Part shown: piece by piece, positions 7,420-14,440 of the stretch
Layout of the letters: each line of letters begins with the position of its first letter
How positions within the stretch are numbered: the first letter of the stretch is position 1
From: SHAN690 sp040905305
GTDB lineage: Bacteria > Bacteroidota > Bacteroidia > Flavobacteriales_G > Salibacteraceae
Reading direction: 5' to 3'
NCBI GenBank assembly: GCA_040905305.1
Contig: JBBDRU010000245.1
Coordinates: 1 to 24,406, forward strand
Length of the DNA: 24,406 nucleotides
Translations under genes and position numbers: made by a program
Notes under the pieces: generated by a model
Database searches by the model: none
What the model saw: only the letters and a program-made list of their open reading frames with translations
Told to the model about the DNA's origin: nothing

Positions 7420-8879
7420 TAGCTTACCAGGTTGAGCATTTCAGTTAAAATTTTCATATCGTCAAAATCATGTTTGACACCATCGATTTCTTGATAGGTT
7501 TCGTGACCTTTTCCGGCCACCAGAATGATATCACCACTTTCTGCCATTGAGGCCGCAGCCTTAATGGCCTCCTTTCTGTTGGTGATTGCCAGCGTTTTCT
7601 TTTGGTTGACTTTATCAACACCTTTTTCCATATCTCGAATAATGGCATCAGGATCCTCCGTGCGCGGATTGTCACTTGTGAGCAAAACCCGATCACTCCA
7701 TTCTGTTGCAATGCGTGCCATATCCGGGCGTTTACTTGTATCACGATCGCCACCACAACCAACCACCGTAATCACCTTTTCATTTCCGCCTCGTATATCA
7801 GCTATAGTTGATAGCACATTTTTAAGTGCATCAGGAGTATGCGCATAATCAACAATGCCAATCACCCCGTTTTCTGACCGGATGTATTGGAAGCGACCGG
7901 CAGGTGGATTTAAATTCGAAAGCATTGTAAGCACTTCCATTCGCTCCTCTCCCAGCAATACTGCAGATCCGTAGGTGGCGAGAAGGTTATAGGCATTAAA
8001 TCTTCCGATTAACTTTGTCCACATCTCACGTTCATCAACGATTAAATTGAGTCCCTGAAAGTGATTCTCTAAAATCTTGGCTTTAAAATCAGAAGTATTC
8101 TGCAGTGAATAATCATACACCTTACTCTTGGTGTTTTGCACCATTATTTCTCCGTGAGTATCATCGGCATTATAAAGCGAAAAGGCACCTGCAGAAAGTT
8201 GATCAAAAAACTGCTTTTTCGCCTTAATGTAATTGTCGAATGTCTTGTGATAATCAAGGTGTTCGTGGGTAATGTTTGTAAAAACAGCACCTTGAAACTT
8301 AAGTCCTGCGATTCTGCGCTGATCTATTGCATGAGAGCTAACCTCCATGAAGCAATAACCGCACTTATCTTCAACCATCTGATACAACAGAGCGTTGAGT
8401 TGAACCGGATCGGGTGTGGTGTGCGTGGCGGGTACTTCTTTTATTCCGATGAGGTTGACCACCGTACTTATCAGTCCGGATTTGCGACCAAGCGCTTTGA
8501 ACAGCCGATGCAATAACGTCACTACTGTTGTTTTGCCATTGGTGCCCGTAACACCGACTAGCTTTAACTTTTCTGAAGGATTATCATAAAAATTGGAAGC
8601 CATTACTCCCAATGCCTCAGCACTGCTTTTCACCTTGACGTAGGTTACCCCATCGATCAGGCTAAAAGGAAGCTGCTCACAAACAATAATTTTTGAACCT
8701 TTTTCAATGGCCTTGTCTATGTATTCGTGCCCATCGGTTTGAGTGCCCTTCACAGCAACGAATGCACTAAGTTTTTCAGCTTTCCTGCTATCAAAACAAA
8801 TCTGCTCAACAGCCAGATGCGTGTTTCCGATCACTTCTTCAATGCCGGCTTTATACAATATATCTTTCAGCAGTTTCAC
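7419..8879 (-). CDS. murE: UDP-MurNAc-tripeptide synthetase MurE, meso-diaminopimelate type
   Basis: Adds the third amino acid to UDP-MurNAc-L-Ala-D-Glu. The 486-residue protein has the N-terminal FDSRK motif (29-33), the P-loop GTNGKTT (112-118), THTTPDP (152-158), EVSSHAI, NITHEHLDYH and the AKK stretch (220-222) that holds the carbamylated lysine. The DNPR motif at 403-406 is the established marker of meso-diaminopimelate specificity, so the peptidoglycan should be A1-gamma type, as expected for Bacteroidota. The C-terminal domain has GCGGDRD and AGKGHE. The start is GTG, overlapping the ftsI TGA as GTGA. Identification is secure. Confidence 0.97.
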   Translation of the reverse strand: MKLLKDILYKAGIEEVIGNTHLAVEQICFDSRKAEKLSAFVAVKGTQTDGHEYIDKAIEKGSKIIVCEQLPFSLIDGVTYVKVKSSAEALGVMASNFYDNPSEKLKLVGVTGTNGKTTVVTLLHRLFKALGRKSGLISTVVNLIGIKEVPATHTTPDPVQLNALLYQMVEDKCGYCFMEVSSHAIDQRRIAGLKFQGAVFTNITHEHLDYHKTFDNYIKAKKQFFDQLSAGAFSLYNADDTHGEIMVQNTKSKVYDYSLQNTSDFKAKILENHFQGLNLIVDEREMWTKLIGRFNAYNLLATYGSAVLLGEERMEVLTMLSNLNPPAGRFQYIRSENGVIGIVDYAHTPDALKNVLSTIADIRGGNEKVITVVGCGGDRDTSKRPDMARIATEWSDRVLLTSDNPRTEDPDAIIRDMEKGVDKVNQKKTLAITNRKEAIKAAASMAESGDIILVAGKGHETYQEIDGVKHDFDDMKILTEMLNLVS

Positions 8880-10990
8880 GATAATTCCAGTATTATTTGA
8901 TCTCCTTGTTTTATTCGACTCCCAGGCAAGAGTGATTGATCTTTTATTACACCACGACCTTTGATTTTGACTTTCAATCCAGAATTTTCGAGAATAAAAA
9001 CCGCGTCTTGTGCGCTCATTCCTTTGACATTAGGCACAAGATTTTTGATAATGTTTCTCCGCCCCAATTCCACACTCTCAGTTCCTGTTTGCGTTACCAC
9101 CCATTTGTTATCCGGATTGGACGACTTAGTAATTATTCCTAACTCCTGAAAAACTCGAAGAAGGTCTGTTTGATATCCGCTTTTAGAAACCGGGATTCTT
9201 GTGACTGAAGTAATATCCGTTTGTGGCTCAAGCTCTTTATGAATGTTGATGCTGGTAGCATAGACCTTGTCTGCTATTTCTTCAAAAATGGGTCCCGCTA
9301 CATGGCTTGCGTAATAAACATCACGACTTGGAGCATTGACCACAACTATGCAACTGTACTTTGGGTTATCTGCCGGAAAATACCCTGCGAATGAAGCTTG
9401 ATAGGTAATATTAGTACCATAACCCTCACTGGACATCGCCACACGAGCCGTTCCAGTTTTCCCCGCAATGCTATAATTGTTGTTTTTTAAATTGGTAGCA
9501 GTTCCAAACTCAACCACGGACTCCAATAGCTCTCTAGCCATTTTAGCAGTCTTCTTCGAACAGATTTGCTCCCCTAGCACCTGAGGCTTAAACGACTGTA
9601 CAACAGAGCTTTTGTCGGTTACTTTTCTGACAAATTTTGGCTTCATCATTTTACCATCGTTCGCTATTGCATTGTAAAAAGTCAAAATTTGGAGAGGGGT
9701 CATCTTCACCTCATAGCCTATGCTTGACCACAAGTAGGAAATCAACGACCAGCTTTTATCCGAAGGATCCTTTATAAGAGGTCGGCCTTCACCGGCAATT
9801 TCAATTCCAATAGGTTTGTCCAGCTTTAGGTCTTTGAGTCCATTGATGAATTTTGCGGGTTCGTTTGCGTAATAACGTTCCATCAACCTCATGATCCCAA
9901 TATTGGAAGACATGGCAAACGCTTCTTTTACAGACATTTTTCCATACCCTCCTTTTTTGGAATCACGCATTTTTTCACCATGAAATTCCGCTTCTCCGTT
10001 ACCTGCATCCACGCTATCATTCAGGTCTATGTAACCATCTTCAATGGCAACAACCAACGATGGGAGCTTGAACGTAGATCCTGGCTCTGCGCTTTCGCCT
10101 ATGGCATAATTGTAATACTCGTAATAATCACCGTCATCGTCTTTGCTCAAGTTTGCAATTGCCTTAATCTCTCCCGTTTCCACTTCCATCAAAATCACAC
10201 AACCATGGTGTGCATCATGACGTTTTAATTGCGATAGAAGTGCGTTTTCCGCAACGTCCTGAATATTGAGGTTGATGGTAGTATGAATATCCAGTCCATC
10301 TTGTGGTTCGACCTCATTTTCATCGTTTATCGGCATCCAAATTCCACCGGATATTTTCTGCATCAATCGTTTCCCACTAACACCTGAAAGCTCTTTACTG
10401 TATGCCCCCTCCAACCCAACAGGAGTAATACCTTCACGTTCATATCCAATGGTGCGTGCAGCAAGCATTCGAAAAGGACGTTCCCTTCTGTTTTGTTGAA
10501 GAATAATGAGTCCACCCTTAAATTTACCCAATCGAAAAATGGGAAATTCTCTCAGTTGTTTCATTTGGTGAAACTTCACCTTGCGTTTTATGAGATGGTA
10601 TCGCTCTCCATCCTGCCGAGCGGTAACCAATTGGCGCTTCCATTCTATGGGAGACTGATCTTTGAATAAATCAGAAAGCGCTATAGCAAGGGAGTCTATT
10701 TGACTGTTAAACACTTCATCTACCAAACCATCGGCATTCAGATCCATGCGCACCTCATAGATCGGAACCGAAGTGGCTAACATGCTTCCATCGTCTGAAT
10801 AAATATTACCTCTTACCGCCTCAATATCCCTGTAAACAGTAGTTAGGTTTTCAGCTTTTTGCCTCCAATACTCACCTTCCACTAGCTGAATAAAGATAAT
10901 CTTGCCAACAATGGCTACTCCGAGAAGCACAATGGCAAAATAGACCAGGTAAGATCTATTCATCATTTCTTTATTGCTTCCGTTTGCCAT
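8876..10990 (-). CDS. ftsI: Division-specific penicillin-binding protein FtsI (PBP3) with PASTA tail
   Basis: Class B PBP transpeptidase that cross-links septal peptidoglycan with FtsW. The 704-residue protein has a short cytoplasmic N-terminus, one membrane segment at about 14-35, a dimerisation/pedestal region (RGNIYSDDGSMLATS at 60-74 is the usual RGxIxDRxG-type motif), and the transpeptidase domain. The catalytic serine is S305 in STFK (305-308), the second motif is SSN (361-363), and the third is KTG (511-513). The C-terminus from about 650 (LVPNVKGMSAQDA) is a recognisable PASTA domain. The region of about 596-650 just before it may be a degenerate first PASTA repeat. The start overlaps the ftsL-like stop by one base (TAATG). 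Confidence 0.96.
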   Translation of the reverse strand: MANGSNKEMMNRSYLVYFAIVLLGVAIVGKIIFIQLVEGEYWRQKAENLTTVYRDIEAVRGNIYSDDGSMLATSVPIYEVRMDLNADGLVDEVFNSQIDSLAIALSDLFKDQSPIEWKRQLVTARQDGERYHLIKRKVKFHQMKQLREFPIFRLGKFKGGLIILQQNRRERPFRMLAARTIGYEREGITPVGLEGAYSKELSGVSGKRLMQKISGGIWMPINDENEVEPQDGLDIHTTINLNIQDVAENALLSQLKRHDAHHGCVILMEVETGEIKAIANLSKDDDGDYYEYYNYAIGESAEPGSTFKLPSLVVAIEDGYIDLNDSVDAGNGEAEFHGEKMRDSKKGGYGKMSVKEAFAMSSNIGIMRLMERYYANEPAKFINGLKDLKLDKPIGIEIAGEGRPLIKDPSDKSWSLISYLWSSIGYEVKMTPLQILTFYNAIANDGKMMKPKFVRKVTDKSSVVQSFKPQVLGEQICSKKTAKMARELLESVVEFGTATNLKNNNYSIAGKTGTARVAMSSEGYGTNITYQASFAGYFPADNPKYSCIVVVNAPSRDVYYASHVAGPIFEEIADKVYATSINIHKELEPQTDITSVTRIPVSKSGYQTDLLRVFQELGIITKSSNPDNKWVVTQTGTESVELGRRNIIKNLVPNVKGMSAQDAVFILENSGLKVKIKGRGVIKDQSLLPGSRIKQGDQIILELS

Positions 10991-11358
10991 TAATTGATTG
11001 ACTTTGCTTTTTCTTTTTCTATGATTATTTTCTTGGGCGGTTCTATGGACTCATTGAGGCCTAATTTTCTTGATGCGATTATCTTCTTAAGCTCCGATTC
11101 TATGATGGTATTATTAAGCTCGCTTTTCATACTGATTTGCTCAGAGCGCAATTCCTTGATTTCTTGCTGAATGCGATTGATGCTGCGGACAGAAGACTCG
11201 GCCATGTATCCGTTTGCGATGTAGATCAATCCGATAAATGCCAAAAACAAAAGGTAAGGCAGGTTCTTAACCACATTGTCTTGCGTGAGCAGGCGCCCCG
11301 ACAGAATAAGTGCAATGGGGTTCGCTCTTGACTCTTTATCTTTTGTGTCTTTACTCAT
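10990..11358 (-). CDS. ftsL: FtsL-like divisome protein
   Basis: Small bitopic membrane protein, 122 residues, in the position that FtsL holds in dcw clusters (between rsmH and ftsI). It has a hydrophilic N-terminus (about 1-33), one membrane segment at about 34-51, and a following heptad-like stretch (about 55-92: SVRSINRIQQEIKELRSEQ and onward) suited to a coiled coil, then RKLGLNES, which resembles the short conserved end of FtsL proteins. In the divisome FtsL pairs with FtsB/DivIC and FtsQ and helps activate FtsW-FtsI. The sequence itself is weakly conserved, so the name rests mainly on topology, coiled coil and location. The ATG overlaps the rsmH stop as ATGA. Confidence 0.8.
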   Translation of the reverse strand: MSKDTKDKESRANPIALILSGRLLTQDNVVKNLPYLLFLAFIGLIYIANGYMAESSVRSINRIQQEIKELRSEQISMKSELNNTIIESELKKIIASRKLGLNESIEPPKKIIIEKEKAKSIN

Positions 11359-12254
11359 TTTCGCTTGACTCCTATTCTCATTTTGGCACTTCGTGCTCTT
11401 GGGTTATTTTCTACTTCTTTATCTGAGGGCACAATCGCTTTACCAAGCGGGTCAATTAATCTTTGGATGTTTCCAAACACATCTTTCTGCTGTTGATCAT
11501 CAAAATTTCCAGCTCGTAAAAAATGCTTCACCAGTCTGTCTTCCAGTGAATGATAGCTCAGAACCACAATTCGCCCATCCGGCTTGAGCAGCTCTTGCGT
11601 CTGTACCAAAAACTCCTTTAACGCCTCCAACTCCTGATTAACCTCAATCCGTATAGCCTGAAATATTTTAGGTAACTCCGCTTTCAACTTTCGCTCAGGA
11701 ACTGCTTTTCCAATTAATGCCACCAATTGATCGGTGGTTAAAAGCACCGCTTCTTCTCTGGCAGCAATTATTCGCTTCGCTATTGCTCTAGCAAACGTTG
11801 ATTCACCATACTTCTTAAAAACACCGACAAGCTGATCAAATTCGTATTCATTCAAAATCTTAACCGCAGAAACGGCTTGATTTCGATTCATCCGCATATC
11901 GAGCTCAGCGCTAAAGCGAAACGAAAACCCTCGGTCTGCCTCATCAAAGTGATGTCCGGAAACCCCTAAATCAGCAATAACCCCATCAACTTGCTCAACA
12001 CCTTTTGCCGCCAAAAAGCGTTTTAAAAACCTAAAATTTCCAAAACACAATTCGAATCGCGGATCATTTGGCGCATTTTCCATAGCCTCATCATCCTGAT
12101 CAAACCCATAAACCTTCCCTTTTTCACCCAATCGTTTCAGTATTTCGATCGTATGCCCAGCAGCACCGAGTGTAGCATCCACATAAACTCCACCTGGCCT
12201 CAAATTGAGTGCATCAACACCCTCATGTAAAAGAACGGTTGTATGATACTTCAT
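11355..12254 (-). CDS. rsmH: 16S rRNA (cytosine(1402)-N(4))-methyltransferase RsmH
   Basis: SAM-dependent methyltransferase (formerly MraW) that N4-methylates C1402 in the decoding centre of 16S rRNA. Visible motifs are the N-terminal YHTTVLLHEGVDAL, the SAM-binding DATLGAAGHT, GFDQDDEAM, IADLGVSGHHFDEADRGFSFR, and the C-terminal NPRARSAKMRIGVK signature. From the chosen ATG (12252-12254) the protein has 299 residues and starts MKYHTT, matching how homologues begin; this ATG is one base after the mraZ stop. An in-frame ATG four codons upstream (12264-12266) would overlap mraZ by 11 bases and cannot be ruled out. Confidence 0.96.
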   Translation of the reverse strand: MKYHTTVLLHEGVDALNLRPGGVYVDATLGAAGHTIEILKRLGEKGKVYGFDQDDEAMENAPNDPRFELCFGNFRFLKRFLAAKGVEQVDGVIADLGVSGHHFDEADRGFSFRFSAELDMRMNRNQAVSAVKILNEYEFDQLVGVFKKYGESTFARAIAKRIIAAREEAVLLTTDQLVALIGKAVPERKLKAELPKIFQAIRIEVNQELEALKEFLVQTQELLKPDGRIVVLSYHSLEDRLVKHFLRAGNFDDQQQKDVFGNIQRLIDPLGKAIVPSDKEVENNPRARSAKMRIGVKRK

Positions 12255-12255
12255 C

Positions 12256-12720
12256 TCATTCTGCATCTTTATCGTTTAAGCCTCCCATCACTTCTTCCGC
12301 TAGGGTCGCAAACGAGTCTGCATCCTGATTCATCACTTCTTCATATTTCTCCTTCGACCATATTTCAATTCTGTCTGCGTAAGCGAACAACACCACTTCC
12401 TTGTCAATTCCAGCGAACTTCATAAGCGCTTTTGGCACCAACATCCTTCCATTCCCATCCAAACCCACCGCAGTTGCACCATTATGAAACTGTCGGTAAA
12501 AAGCGCGATTTTTAGCTATGAATAGATTTAATCCCTGCAACCTTGATGTGATTTTCTCCCACTCATTGCCCGGATACAAAACCAAACAACCCTCAAAGCC
12601 ACGATTCATCACAAACTCTTCCCTAGCCGAAGGATCGATTTGTTTGCGCAGGCCGGCAGGAAGCAAGAACCGAGACTTACTATCCAATTTACACTCATAT
12701 TCACCTAAAAGACCAGCCAT
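12256..12720 (-). CDS. mraZ: Transcriptional regulator MraZ
   Basis: AbrB/SpoVT-fold DNA-binding protein that heads dcw operons and, where studied, binds tandem repeats in its own promoter. The 154-residue protein contains the two tandem MraZ half-domains: the first around GEYECKLDSKSRFLLPAGLRK (6-26), the second around GATAVGLDGNGRMLVPKALMKFAG (81-104), each ending in the typical LP/VP turn, plus an acidic tail. Length is normal. It is the first gene of the minus-strand operon. Two perfect 10-base direct repeats of MraZ-box type lie 38 bases before its start, which suggests autoregulation. Confidence 0.96.
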   Translation of the reverse strand: MAGLLGEYECKLDSKSRFLLPAGLRKQIDPSAREEFVMNRGFEGCLVLYPGNEWEKITSRLQGLNLFIAKNRAFYRQFHNGATAVGLDGNGRMLVPKALMKFAGIDKEVVLFAYADRIEIWSKEKYEEVMNQDADSFATLAEEVMGGLNDKDAE

Positions 12721-12757
12721 ATAAAGGGTTTGCTATGAAAGATGTAAAAGTATATGA

Positions 12758-12777
12758 ATTTTACCACATTTTACCAC
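12758..12777 (-). promoter_or_regulatory. MraZ box: two perfect 10-base repeats before mraZ
   Basis: On the minus strand the sequence reads GTGGTAAAAT twice in tandem, with no mismatch, 38 bases before the mraZ ATG. MraZ proteins from E. coli and mollicutes are known to bind GTGG/TGGG-type repeats spaced about one helical turn (10 bases) in the mraZ promoter. The repeat unit, period, orientation and location all fit. Binding itself is inference. Confidence 0.75.
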
Positions 12778-12859
12778 TAAAATGCATATTGTTAATAAAT
12801 TGATATTAATCAATGTAATTTTATTCCACAAATTGCTCTATTAACAAGCTTTTTATAGT

Positions 12860-12879
12860 GTGGGACTTTGTGGGAACAA
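12860..12879 (+). promoter_or_regulatory. Second MraZ-type repeat pair, opposite orientation
   Basis: On the plus strand GTGGGACTTT is followed directly by GTGGGAACAA, giving the core GTGGGA twice with a 10-base period. This is the classic TGGGN-N5 MraZ pattern but points toward the divergent hydrolase gene, about 80 bases from the first pair. It could serve the hydrolase-engB transcript, or form a looped operator with the first pair. Function is inference. Confidence 0.5.
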
Positions 12880-12967
12880 TAAACACATTTTAGCTTTCAA
12901 AATAGGCTGTTAACATTTAGGTGTTCACACACCGCTTTTTAATGACGGTCTCGTGTTTCAAATTCTT

Positions 12968-12975
12968 TATTTTTG
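12968..12975 (+). promoter_or_regulatory. Candidate Bacteroidota -7 box for the hydrolase transcript
   Basis: TATTTTTG matches the Bacteroidota -7 consensus TAnnTTTG exactly and lies 26 bases before the ATG of the alpha/beta hydrolase. No clear TTG -33 element is found 17-23 bases upstream, so support is limited to the -7 match and its position. Confidence 0.35.
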
Positions 12976-13001
12976 GACACTTGCAAAACGCTGCAACTAC
13001 C

Positions 13002-13778
13002 ATGAAGGTTAATATCATTGAAGAAGGCGGTTTTCGCTACATAGAAGGAGGCGATAGTAATGGCGAACCCATAGTGGTTTTGCATGGCCTTTTTGGTGCA
13101 TTGAGCAACTTTAGAGGAGTGTTTGATTACTTCACCAAGCGCTTTAGGGTGATCATTCCGATCATGCCGCTCTATACAATGCCGATTATCGATACTAACG
13201 TTAAAACCCTGGCCCGTTTTCTTGCAGATTTCATGGATTACAAAAAAATCAGCAAGGCGCATTTACTTGGAAACTCACTCGGTGGTCATGTGGCTTTGGT
13301 GTACGCTTCAAAGCATCTTGATCGGGTAAAAAGCCTCATCCTCACTGGCAGCAGCGGATTATATGAAAATACACTTGGAGGATCTTTTCCTAAAAGGGGC
13401 AATTATGACTTTGTAAAAGAAAAAGTTGCTGTTACCTTTTATGATCCCAAACACGCAACGAAAGAATTGGTAGATGAGTGCTTCGACATTGTAAACGATA
13501 AAGGCAAAACCGTTCGAATTATATCGCTTGCAAAATCAGCCATTCGCCATAACATGGCCAACGAACTTCCTAAAATGAATGTTCCAGCATGTTTGATTTG
13601 GGGAAAGAACGACACCATTACTCCGCCAGATGTTGCAGAAGAATTCGCAGAACTTCTCCCCGATGCTGAATTGTTTTGGATTGACAAGTGCGGCCATGCA
13701 CCGATGATGGAAACACCGGAGGAATTCAATAAATCACTCAACAACTGGTTGAATAAGCGGTTTGAATACGCTGCATGA
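13002..13778 (+). CDS. Alpha/beta hydrolase linked to mraZ and engB
   Basis: A 258-residue alpha/beta-hydrolase-fold protein, probably cytoplasmic (no signal peptide). It shows the oxyanion-hole motif HGLFG (29-33), the nucleophile elbow GNSLGG with S92 (90-95), an acid candidate D204 in GKND, and H232 in CGHAPMM, so the catalytic triad looks complete. The substrate is unknown. I chose the ATG at 13002 because MKVNIIEEGGFRYIEGG is the usual N-terminus of this group; the frame is open further up to 12921, but that part is low-complexity and overlaps the control region. I recall this protein as widely kept next to mraZ and engB in Bacteroidota. Its stop overlaps engB as ATGA. Confidence 0.85.
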   Translation: MKVNIIEEGGFRYIEGGDSNGEPIVVLHGLFGALSNFRGVFDYFTKRFRVIIPIMPLYTMPIIDTNVKTLARFLADFMDYKKISKAHLLGNSLGGHVALVYASKHLDRVKSLILTGSSGLYENTLGGSFPKRGNYDFVKEKVAVTFYDPKHATKELVDECFDIVNDKGKTVRIISLAKSAIRHNMANELPKMNVPACLIWGKNDTITPPDVAEEFAELLPDAELFWIDKCGHAPMMETPEEFNKSLNNWLNKRFEYAA

Positions 13779-14386
13779 TGTTCATTCACTCTGCAGACTT
13801 CGTCAAAAGTTCTCCCCGACCAAGCGACTGCCCGGATAGTAAATTACCTGAATTCGCCTTTATCGGGCGATCAAATGTGGGTAAATCCAGTTTAATCAAT
13901 ATGTTGATGCAACGAAAGGATTTGGCAAAAACTTCTGGTGCACCAGGTAAAACCCGATTGATAAACCATTTTCTGATAAACGAAGGTTGGCACTTGGTTG
14001 ACTTACCCGGATATGGCTACGCCAAAGTGGCTAAAACTGAACGAAAGAAATTCATGAAGATGATCTATGACTATTTTGAGGGTCGCCCACAGATGGTCAA
14101 TGCCTTTGTGCTTATCGACTCTAGACATCCTGCTCAAAAAAGCGATTTGGAATTCATGCAGTGGCTGGGTGAACATGGCATTCCATTTAGTATCGTTATG
14201 ACCAAACTGGACAAGCTTTCAAGCTCAGAGCTCAACAAAAACAAAGCTGCTTATCACAAGCGAATGCTAGAAAACTGGGAATCATTACCTCCTTTTTTTT
14301 ACACTTCTGCTACCTCAAAATCAGGAAAAGAAGAACTTCTGAAGTATATTGATCGGTGCCGCGAATTATATCAGCCCCACCAATAA
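13775..14386 (+). CDS. engB: Ribosome biogenesis GTP-binding protein EngB (YsxC/YihA)
   Basis: TRAFAC-class GTPase needed for large ribosomal subunit assembly. The 203-residue protein has all GTPase motifs: G1 GRSNVGKS (31-38), G2 threonine T60 in GAPGKTR, G3 DLPGYGYAKV (76-85), G4 TKLD (143-146) and G5 SAT (178-180). Length is typical. The ATG at 13775 overlaps the hydrolase stop (ATGA); the following ATG at 13778 is an alternative start. It is the second gene of the plus-strand unit. Confidence 0.96.
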   Translation: MMFIHSADFVKSSPRPSDCPDSKLPEFAFIGRSNVGKSSLINMLMQRKDLAKTSGAPGKTRLINHFLINEGWHLVDLPGYGYAKVAKTERKKFMKMIYDYFEGRPQMVNAFVLIDSRHPAQKSDLEFMQWLGEHGIPFSIVMTKLDKLSSSELNKNKAAYHKRMLENWESLPPFFYTSATSKSGKEELLKYIDRCRELYQPHQ

Positions 14387-14440
14387 CTTACAAACGATTT
14401 CTTTCTTTTGTTTGATGATAGATACAAAGCCTTCGGCACC

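Larger units (their letters stand above)
12721..13001. other. Divergent control region between mraZ and the hydrolase gene
   Basis: This 281-base AT-rich stretch holds no gene I can support. Reading from mraZ outward it contains the mraZ leader, a pair of GTGGTAAAAT repeats on the minus strand, a small AT-rich inverted repeat TTGAT-ATTA-ATCAA at 12800-12813, a pair of GTGGGA repeats on the plus strand, and a TATTTTTG box before the hydrolase. A plus-strand frame open from 12921 (GTG) up to the hydrolase start does not look like protein of that family. I could not place a convincing -33/-7 promoter for mraZ; the nearest match on the minus strand is TACTTTTA, with no TTG at the right distance. 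Confidence 0.6.

Noticed and set aside
12800..12813. AT-rich inverted repeat TTGAT-ATTA-ATCAA as an operator
   Set aside because: Arms of only five bases in very AT-rich DNA can arise by chance; no matching regulator is seen nearby.
12921..13001. Upstream extension of the alpha/beta hydrolase from GTG at 12921
   Set aside because: The extra 27 residues overlap the control region and a TATTTTTG promoter box, and the family N-terminus fits MKVNIIEEGG at 13002.
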